64,000 nucleotides of DNA from Nectonema munidae (taxonomy: Eukaryota > Nematomorpha > Nectonematoida > Nectonematidae): the NCBI GenBank assembly GCA_030549495.1, contig JAUIRK010000734.1, forward strand, positions 434,001 to 498,000, written 5' to 3'. Under the pieces are notes generated by a model. The model made no database searches. It was not told where the DNA came from and was given only the letters and a program-made list of their open reading frames with translations. The position numbers and the translations under genes were made by a program. The first letter of the stretch is position 1, and each line of letters starts with the position of its first letter. Below are positions 55,880-64,000 of the stretch, in pieces.

Positions 55880-55960
55880 ACAAATTTGTATCGATGGGGA
55901 ATCGAATCAAGAGGCTTCCGTGCTATGTCCATCATCTCAACCAACCTATCATGCCACACA
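55880..55960 (-). mobile_element. tRNA-derived SINE head
   Basis: On the minus strand an A-box-like TAGGTTGGTTGAGATG starts at 55948 and a B box GATTCGATTCC at 55908-55898, 40 bp apart, close to tRNA spacing. The B-box flank CCTCTTGATTCGATTCCCCA is tRNA-like. There is no full cloverleaf, so a SINE head is more likely than a tRNA gene. Confidence 0.55.
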
Positions 55961-56422
55961 TAGATAGAGTATGCTGTAGGGGATACGTCAAATTAGTTTT
56001 CAAAAAACTTAAGTTATGCACTAAAATTTTTTAGTTTTTGTTGAAGCTCTATAACTTTTTCTGATAGCAAAATGTTAACAGTTATTTTACTTTTTGTAGA
56101 TTTTTGTAGCTTGTATAATGAAATAATGCGATCTTAATTTTTTGTTTGCACAATTATAACTTCGTTTTATACCCTTGCCCTTAAATCAATCACATTTTTT
56201 CATATAAACATCACAGGTTGTCTAGTAGACTCTTTGCCTTTAGACTACATTCACTGATATAAAACTATCCAACCTTCAGTTATTTGTTTTCTCTATGAAT
56301 CAAATATCCTTTCATCAATTCCTGTAATGTGCCTGGTAGACACTTCATTTTTCAAATTAAAACCCTATTCCACCCCCTAACATTTTTGGATTTTTTTAAA
56401 CTAGTGTATATTCGATGGTTGT
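55961..56422. other. Spacer, no gene seen
   Basis: AT-rich, nothing recognised. Confidence 0.5.
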
Positions 56423-56991
56423 AGGTAAAAATGCCCCCAATTAAAAAGTAGGAAAAAATGCCCCCTAATTTTTGATTTTCAGGATTTTATATAATTATAT
56501 AAATATTTTTATTTGGTACCGTTTTGAAAGGCTAAATTCCTAAAATTTCTTAATCTATAGGGTTTTTTTTATAAAGTTCTTGAAAACAATAGCAAAGGTA
56601 CATAATTGTGGGAATGTGTTCTTAAAATCAGTTAAAATACAAATTATATTTAGAAAGTGTTCTGATACACACAAAGTCCAAAAATATTTGCTGTTTTATA
56701 AAAAAAATTTTTGTATTTAAAAAATTGTCGTATGCTGAGTTTTTTAGTTTACTTTAATTAAATTTTAATGTTTTAAATAGTTAACTTTTTTTTTACAAAA
56801 AATCTTTATTTGACATATCTTTTTTAAAAATTTTAATTAATAATTTTTTAAAATTTTTTGTGTTGGGGCATTTTTTCCTAATTTAAATTGGGGCATTTTT
56901 TTCGGGGGCATTTTTTCCTATTTTTTTAATTGGGGCATTTTTTCCTACTTTTTAATTGAGGGCATTTTTTCCTACTTTTTAATTCTTACCT
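56423..56991. mobile_element. Foldback-type MITE with repeated arms
   Basis: The left arm AGGTAAAAATGCCCCCAATT followed by AAAAAGTAGGAAAAAATGCC is the inverse of the right arm, which ends ctactttttaattcTTACCT at 56991. The right arm repeats ggggcattttttcctactttttaatt about four to five times in direct order (56850-56990). The interior has no coding potential. Confidence 0.8.
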
Positions 56992-57099
56992 AATTATTCT
57001 TTGAATAATTATATTGAAGTTTCAAATATCATAAAAAATGCTTATTTCTTGAAAAAGTAAGTTATTTATATTTGTATTTGAGGTGAGATATTCAAAAAT

Positions 57100-57540
57100 C
57101 GTCGACTTAGATACTTAGTTAGTTTATGTGGAGATAAAGTGTGTCTCCGATAGGGAGCTTGGTGGTGATTTACAATCAATTCCCAACATTTTCACTTCCA
57201 GCTGCCAGTAATGGATTATTTAGAGCGACGTGGTTTTGGATAGAATCAACCAAATCTAAATAGGAGGCGAAATAAATTTGGTTTTTGAATTAAATCAAAA
57301 TTTTTATAACAAACTATGATAGGTTGCAACTTGCAACCCTCATAACAAAGAAAATAGTAATGATGGATCTTCGGGATAAATTTTACAGAATAATATTTGG
57401 AGTTTTTCGGATGTTGAAAATTTTTTCACGCATATTACGCCTTTTTTGAAAGTTTGAACCTTTTTTTATTCATACATGAAAATACAACGAGAATGAAGGA
57501 CTGGAACCCACCTGAATCTTGTTAAAGAATAACTTGTATC
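57100..57540. other. Flank of mariner relic
   Basis: Probably the untranslated 5' part of the following element. No inverted end was pinned down. Confidence 0.35.
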
Positions 57541-58240
57541 ATGATGATTCGTGCCGGCCATCAAAATGAAGAGATTATGAACGCTGCTCAATGCTCCCTA
57601 AATTCTGTGAAAAAATTCCGAAATGAGCTAGAAAATTGCAATGGAGATTACGAGGCTGTGGCTAAGAGAAAGAAACGTACTAGGCGATCTGATTGCGCTC
57701 GCACCGCGGAATTTCTTGAAAATCTCCAGAAAAAGTGTTGGAGAATCCTGGCATTGGAATTCGGGCTTTGTCTTGTGAATTGAATGTTTCAGCCTCTACC
57801 ACGAAGTTGCTCTCAATGAAGACCTTCGATACTACTCATACAAGCGTCGCAGAGGTCAACTTCTTACAGAAAAAGCCTGCCAAAATCGTTTGATAAAGGC
57901 CAAAAAACTTTTGAGCAAAGTGAAACATCCTGCTAAAGAACAAACGATCTGGTTCTTTTCGGATGAGAAAATTATTTGCCAAGATCAAAAGCACAACACG
58001 CAAAATGACAGATGGCTTGCATACAGTCCAAATGACATTTCGCGAGTCATGCAGACTAAATATTCTTGAACTGTGATGGTTTTCGGATGCGTGTGTCCTC
58101 TGAAAGTGATGTAAGACCTCCGCATTTTTTGAAAAATATCTCAAGTTGAATTCAGATGCCTATGTGGAATTGCTGACTAGTGTAGTTAGGCCCTGGATAA
58201 CAAGAATGACCAAAAATAGGCCACGAAAGTTGCTTTACCT
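57541..58240 (+). mobile_element. Tc1/mariner relic, maT-like
   Basis: Plus strand. The N-terminal HTH MIRAGHQNEEIMNAAQCSLN is followed by SVKKFRNEL. Then, in a second frame, come KRRRGQLLTEKACQNRLIKA, the first catalytic Asp in IWFFSDEKIICQDQKHNTQN, DRWLAYSPNDISRVMQTKYS and MVFGCV. This layout (FSDEK..DQKxNxxNDRW) fits the maT/DD37D group of mariner-like elements. The block with the second Asp is lost. Several stops. Confidence 0.8.
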
Positions 58241-58745
58241 TAAAAAAATGAATAAAACGTCAAAAATTGCTGCTGCTGTTGATGTACAACTCTGCATAGA
58301 ATGACAAAACAACATTTCTTTTCATAATTCTTTCAGAGCATGTGTTTTATATGTCTGTTATTTGGGTTAAGAACTTGGTTTTTGATGTTTTGAGACAGTT
58401 CATCGATTCTTCTTTTAATCGAATTTTTGATAGCGAAATTTGAGAACATTTCTTTGAACTATCTATTCCCAGAACAAGCCCGGGTGCACAAAGTAAACTT
58501 GATTTTATCAAAAACTCTCCAACTTTTTCGCTTTTTGCATCAACATGGCAATCTTATAAGAAGCCTCAACAGCCATCAAAGTTTGTTGTCGAAAAGCGGT
58601 CTAACTTAGCTTGCTTCAAATAACGTTGCTTTGTTTCGAACAATGCAACTACTGGCTTGTCTGCAAGAGTGGAAAGTGTTGTGAATCATTGCTCAAACAT
58701 TTAATGCCATATTACGCACCTGTCACTTTTTTGAAGTGATGCAGA
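58241..58745 (-). mobile_element. hAT relic next to the mariner
   Basis: Minus strand. CLKQAKLDRFSTTNFDGC, then CHVDAKSEKVGEFLIKSSLL, then QISLSKIRLKEESM and further decayed sequence toward 58250. This matches the segment before the DDE core of ZBED5-like hATs (SYxVAxRIAKxKKPHTIGE, QISLSNxTVxRRI). The mariner appears to have landed in or beside it. Confidence 0.6.
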
Positions 58746-58991
58746 CCGAAATTTAATATATTCTTTAAGATACCTTGTTTATTTATTTATATGTTTTCTT
58801 ATCAGGACGGAACTTTTTAGAGCAACACTAAGGACGGTTAATGGGAGTTTTACTCCAAATTTTTAAAAAAAGTATATTTCTTTTTTTTAATAAAGCTTTA
58901 GCATATCAAAGTCCTTTTAAGAATGTTTTTTTTCAGTTTGATATGTTTCCATGTTTTTTATACGAAAAAAATGAAAAAACTTATTTTAGAA

Positions 58992-61847
58992 TTAACGCCA
59001 TCTATAATAAAAAAAGAGTTTGTTTTAGTTAACGTCATCTATAATAAAAATAAAAATTGCATTTGAACTTCCATAACGTTTACACTTATTAGATATACAT
59101 ATCTAAGAAAAATTTTTAAATTCATCTATTATATTATTTGTTAAATTATTTCAACAAACGCTACTTCATATGCAAAAAAGACATATTAATCATAGATTAA
59201 TATTTAGTTTTTTTCAAATATATAAAAAAAATGAACTAACATTTATTCAACTATTATAAAAATACAACACACAAGTATTATAATAAAAAATTCGTAAATA
59301 TTTACAATTATTATGTGTTTCTGCATTTTTTACACATAAATAAAGTATGGCTTTTACAAATGAATTTTCCACATACACTGCATTTTCGTGTTCCCCTTTT
59401 TCTTGGCTTACAATCAATAAAAGAGCAATATCCTCGTTGAACTGATGTAGTTGGGTTCTCGTCAACATCAAAAAACCCGTAAAAAGATAATAAGTTTCTG
59501 GTAGATAAGCGTGTAAATGAACTTTGACTTCTAATCAAGATGCATTTTTCAGCTAAAAGTAGAGAAAGGTGTTTATAAAGCATTTTCTTCCTCCTCTTGA
59601 AACGGACGGGTATGCATCTGAATCATTAGCTCTCATAATTACCCAGCTATTATTAACTGCAATATCAAGAAAATTTGTAAAAATTGCAACTGCCAACGTC
59701 TAGAAGACTTATAACAGCTGTAATTTCTTGCCATTCTGTTAAAAACATCCACTACAGATTTAAACCTATTATATAATCTAGAATAGTTTGAGGCTTTTTT
59801 CTGGGCCCAAAAGTATCTATTTGTGATAGATGTTGACTAGATAACACATAGACTGGTTTGAAGTTTTTTTAGAATGTTTTTCCGGTATATAAACTGTTAA
59901 CGAAGACGTTTCTGAATACAAAAATCTACTCTCACAATCATTCAAACCCAGACCTTTTAAATGCGCTGGACGGACTACATGCGGTATGAACCTTCTATTA
60001 CTTCTTACCGTATCACAGATTGTATAGTTTTGATTTTTGGCCCAATTACACAAATCCTGGGACATAAAAAACCTATCTGCATAAATACCAATACCGGTCG
60101 GTAAGCAAGAAATATTTACCAATCTTTTTACTATATTATTGGGTTTAAAATGATCCCTGTCCACTAAAACACTTTCATAAATTTCGCTACAAAAAACAAA
60201 AAAACTGGACGAGTCTACACAGTGATAAATTTTCATACCATATCGACCTGGCTTGGATGGGTAGTATACTTTTATAGGTGACCTGCCTCTATACTTGACG
60301 AGCTGCTCGTCAATTGTAACGCAATTAGATGGTGACCAATATTTATGAAAGTTTTCGAGGAAAAAATTTTGTAAGTATCTTATCGGAGCTAATTTATCTG
60401 AACTATTTCTTGTAGTTCTTGAATCAAATCTTATAAAGGTACGAATAAGAATGGATACGTCTCTACTGATTGCAGCTTTTAAAAAAGGGGTTCCATACTT
60501 TTCAGAAAAAAGATGTTTGACATCAATCTACTGATCTTTAGACTGCCCAATGTAAAGAATACAGGCTAAGTATGCTAGCAAATGTTCCATTGAAAACCTT
60601 TCATATAAACTTTTGAGGTTCTCTAACAAACAATTAGGACTTCTACAAAAAAAAACATTTAACTAAATAATGTTTTCTAATAGAAAATTACTTGTAGTTT
60701 TCTTCCATTCTTTCTTTTGTGCAGACAAAAATATGGTTCAAAAGAGATTCAGTGAAAAAAAGATTAAAAATTTTCAAAGGATCTTTCAAATTTTTTGCCG
60801 TATCTTTTGGACCTGGTCTACTTGAGATGATATTAGTTGATGATCTTCTTCCACAAATCTCTCTCGGTTCCCAAAAAAAATGGGTTCCATCTGGTGCTAC
60901 AAGGGACACATCTTCGCAAAGAGCCGTTTCTTCATCGCTTGAATCTGTTTGCCCTTCGCTATCAACTGAATTTTGAATTTCATATTCACTATTTGAAAAA
61001 ACGTCAGAACCAGAGGTTTCTCCTTCATCACTACTTGTATAAAAACTTGAGGAGCTCATAATAAAATTTTGCGAAGTAACTTAGGAAATCCAAATGAAGC
61101 TTGTCAAGAAATGGAAGAATTATTACACATACACAAATAAAGCAAGAGAGAGAGTTTTGTGTAATCTATACGCGATTTCTTCACTATTCATTCATGCCAA
61201 GGAATTATTTACCAAATGTGGTGAGAAAAAAGATAACAAATGCGTAGACAATTATATATGGATCGTGTAGTCAATGGAACAATTGAGTTCACTCTACCCG
61301 CATGCGTATTCTCGATAAAAAATCAATATTAAGTAAGAGTTCTTTGTGTTTGAAATCATATTTTGATTTATTTCTGCGTTGTATGATGTGTCTTTTATTA
61401 CCCAGATAATACCATGACACAAATTCAATAAAGAGTCCATTCTCTTCATTTTTTTATTCAAGTACGCAACCATGCGCTGTTCAACAAATCGATCTAAAAA
61501 GCTTATCTAATTTTTTTAATCTTTTTTACTTTTTATAAAATATTTTGCACTATGGAAAACAAATTTATGAAAACAAAGTTTTGAATATTGAACAATATAG
61601 TTTTTTTCAAAAAACTACATATTCTTACGCTTGTTTGTTTTGTTATTAACTAATAATGAAAGACTTGCTATAATACCCAAAGCGAAGGAAATAATAGAAA
61701 CATGATTTTCGAACGTCATGTGTTTCAAAAATAATCCTCAGAAAAAATTCTAAATTTGAAATCCACTTCAAATTTATATTTTTATAACTTGTTTAAGGTT
61801 ACAACTTAAGTTTTTCATAAAAACATATTAATTTTAGATGGCGTTAA
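58992..61847 (-). mobile_element. piggyBac transposon E with ends, broken
   Basis: The ends are TTAACGCCATCTATAATAA at 58992 and its inverse TAGATGGCGTTAA ending at 61847, so the TTAA target sites and a CGCCATCTA inverted repeat are preserved. The left end motif is repeated 37 bp further in (59029). The minus-strand transposase starts MSSSSFYTSSDEGETSGSDV at 61059 and runs through ICGRRSSTNIISSRPGPKD, CVTIDEQLVKYRG-like sequence at about 60320-60270, and GIGIYADRFFMSQDLCNW (60120-60040, second Asp). It ends with the zinc finger CSFIDCKPRKRGTRKCSVCG then KFICKSHTLFMC (59440-59320). Several stops or frame changes. It is closely related to copies B, C and D. Confidence 0.9.
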
Positions 61848-62088
61848 ATTTAAATTTCGTATAAATTACTATAAATATTTTTTCATATGGTGAAAATTTT
61901 ATATTTCTTTTTATCTTTAAAACCCATTAAAAAAAAATAAAATACCACCAAGTTAGCATATCGATTAGCTATATTTTTCTATCAGAAAAAGAAAAAAAAA
62001 AGCCCTACTCCGTCCTTCTAAGGTTAATATATATAAATCTTTACATAACCACGTAGTGGGTAATTCTTTGGAGGCATTTCTATGCGTG
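61848..62088. other. Spacer, no gene seen
   Basis: AT-rich stretch between the piggyBac end and the MULE-associated repeat. Confidence 0.5.
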
Positions 62089-62241
62089 TCCGGCCATTTG
62101 GCCGAAAGACAATTGGCCCACAGACATTTGGCCGACAGACATCTGACTGAGTGGACATTTAGCCGACGTACATTTGGCCGAACAGACATTTAACCGAACC
62201 GACATTTCACCAAACGGACATTTGACCGAACGGATATTTGA
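62089..62241. repeat. 15-16 bp degenerate minisatellite at MULE end
   Basis: About ten units of the form gacatttggccgaac(g/a). Similar repeats are common at the ends of MULE-type elements, which fits the transposase that follows. Confidence 0.85.
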
Positions 62242-62309
62242 AATTATATTATATTTGCCTACTTTGTTGTTCATAGTGACTGTAAACTTTGAAATTTACA
62301 TAATTTTTT

Positions 62310-62516
62310 AAGCTCTTTTTAAATTTAAAAGAACTATCAATTAACACGCTGCAGATAAAATATAAGTAATTATATCAACGATGTATATATAAATATATGT
62401 GAGTTCTTTTCAAGGCACTTTTTAAATTCAAAAAGACTATTAATTTGAAAGCCTTAACTACACATTAAATATAATTAATTGGCTTGTATATATAAATATG
62501 TGTGTGTTCTGACTAA
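62310..62516. repeat. Two-copy tandem repeat, about 105-bp period
   Basis: ctctttttaaatttaaaaga at about 62313 and cactttttaaattcaaaaag at about 62418, each followed by actat(c/t)aatt and gtatatataaatat(a)tgtg. It lies in the 5' part of the MULE. Confidence 0.7.
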
Positions 62517-64000
62517 CACTCACACAAAAACTTTCTCTTTGTGAAAAAGAAAGTTTTGCTTTCACTTTTTTTAGCAATTCTAAGAAAACAGTAATTAAAA
62601 AGGTAAGATTTTGTTTACAAAGTGAAAATAATATATATATATATTTATGTTTACTATTTACAGACTATGGAAATTATAAAAACGAAAAAAGGAGGAAAAA
62701 AATTATTGCGTGATGGTTATGCCTATATTCTTGATAAAAGAAAAGACAGTGTATCATACTGGTGTTGCGAACTTAAAGGAAAATGTGGTGGGAGATTAAA
62801 AACAGAAGACAATATTGTTCAAGGAAAAGCTAGTTATCATTCACACCCGCCTGATCCCGCACGCAACTTGTCATTAAAAACTGTCAATAAAATTAAAGAA
62901 AAAGCAAAAGATTCGGAGGAAGCTACATCAACTATCATACAAAACTGTACTAGCGATTATCCTCCTAGTGCTACAGGTGCTCTTCCTAAAAAAAGACTTT
63001 GGCAAAAATGGTGCGCAGACAACGTATGGTACCAGATGGAAATGTTTTGAATGATTATTATCTACGAAAAAACAATTAGAAGGGAAAATTTTGTCATTCA
63101 TGAAAGTGACAATCTACTAATTCTAGCAACGCACCAAAACTTAGAACTTTTAGTTCTAAAATCTCAGTGGGCATGTGATGAAACTTTTAATTCTGCACCA
63201 TTAGGTTACCAATTACATACCTTGCATGTTTTACTTGAGGAGTTACATACAGTTCCTGTGGTATATTGTGTCGCAAAGAATAAAAATCAAGATAGTTATG
63301 ATAAAATTTTGAAAACACTCAAACAAGTGATACCAGATCTTAATCCGTTTTCGATCACTATTGATTATGAAAGAGCTGTTCTTAATAGCATCACAACATC
63401 TTTTCCCAAGACAAACATTTATGGATGTTTTTTCCATTTTGAGCAGTGCTTGTGGAGGGAAATAGAGCGGTGGGGACTACAAACTTGGTATAATATTTCC
63501 GAAAATGCACTTATTGTCAAACCCCTTCAAACGTTGGCATTTGTGCCAGTTGATGATGTTATTAACACTTTCCCAGAATTTCTCACAACGTTGGATGATA
63601 AAACTGATGAAATTCTGTCAGGATTTCTCAGCTACTTTGAAACAACATGGATTAGTGTTGTTCAGCATGGCAAACAAAGAAAGCCATTATTTGAAATAAA
63701 AATCAGGAACACTTTTGAAAGAACCGTACAAGGACTTCCACGGACAACAAAGTCTCAAAAAGGATGGCACAGAGCATTTGAACAAAGAATTGCCGTAACT
63801 CATCCTTCTGTTTGTCGGTTAGTGTCAAAGCTAAGAAAAAAGCAGTCAGACTGAATAATTGAGATGGTCAATTCAGGAGTTGAATTAAGACCTCAAAAGA
63901 AAAAGTATCACATTTTGAATACACCATCATAGAAAAATATGATATGAATAAAAAATTAGAATTTTTAAAAGTAATTGCTCGCATTCTTTGATATTCTGTA

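Larger units (their letters stand above)
62089..64000 (+). mobile_element. MULE transposon with FLYWCH-type finger, right end outside
   Basis: Plus strand. After a splice-like ttatttacag, an ATG at 62667 starts the FLYWCH-like zinc finger: KGGKKLLRDGYAYILDKRKD, YWCCELKGKCGGRL and SYHSHPPD. The first frame closes at 63050. The next (63051-63854) is the MULE transposase: SQWACDETFNSAPLGYQLHT (first acidic residue), ITIDYERAVLNSI (second), IYGCFFHFEQCLWREIERWG and LAFVPVDDVINTF. The link between the two frames near 63050 is one frame change. The C-terminal end at 63854 is followed by AT-rich sequence, and the right terminus lies beyond the window. Confidence 0.87.

Noticed and set aside
61965-62274. 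Arg/Cys/Ser-rich small proteins on the minus strand
   Set aside because: Translation of the 15-16 bp minisatellite only.

Overview
The window is strongly AT-rich animal DNA: one spliced housekeeping gene with canonical GT-AG introns, one intact intronless membrane-protein gene, and between them a dense layer of DNA transposons, MITEs, satellites, LINE tails and one LTR-retrotransposon fossil. The proteasome gene is alignable over its whole length but divergent, which suggests a fast-evolving metazoan. A parasitic, myxozoan-like lineage would fit, but the sequence alone does not prove it.

Region 1 (1-20.7 kb): a complete proteasome alpha-5 gene (PSMA5) on the minus strand. Seven coding exons lie at 20668-20573, 17342-17216, 14236-14169, 6636-6529, 4245-4187, 2439-2337 and 2108-1938. 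They total 732 nt, 243 codons plus stop, against 241 residues in human. The introns hold hAT relics, piggyBac relics, a LINE tail, a 425-bp MITE and a relic of an unclassified DDE transposase. A piggyBac element (1-1816) ends about 120 bp beyond the stop codon.

Region 2 (20.7-32 kb): a mostly gene-free stretch with a hAT relic (23.2-24.4 kb), a hAT 3' part joined to a mariner relic (27.4-28.6 kb) and a full-length Tigger/pogo element with matching ends and TA target duplication (29400-31857).

Region 3 (32-40 kb): satellites of about 147-150 bp period surround a lightly damaged DDE transposase element of an unclassified family (34.4-37.3 kb). A hAT 3' end and a broken Ty3/gypsy integrase fossil follow.

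Region 4 (40-51 kb): a 758-bp MITE, a lightly damaged piggyBac (minus), a three-exon transposon-like gene with two 59-60 bp introns (45098-46875), a perfect 22-bp minisatellite, a LINE 3' end, and splice-consistent exon-like pieces of an unrecognised gene (48.7-50.1 kb).

Region 5 (51-64 kb): an intact single-exon DC-STAMP/DCST-family gene (52025-53797), with a cluster of CCAAT motifs and a diverged tandem duplication upstream. It is followed by a tRNA-derived SINE head, a foldback-type MITE, a mariner relic next to a hAT relic, a piggyBac with its ends and TTAA sites, and a MULE with FLYWCH-type zinc finger that runs to the window edge.

Only PSMA5 and the DCST-like gene are confidently host genes. 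Most other coding potential belongs to mobile elements.
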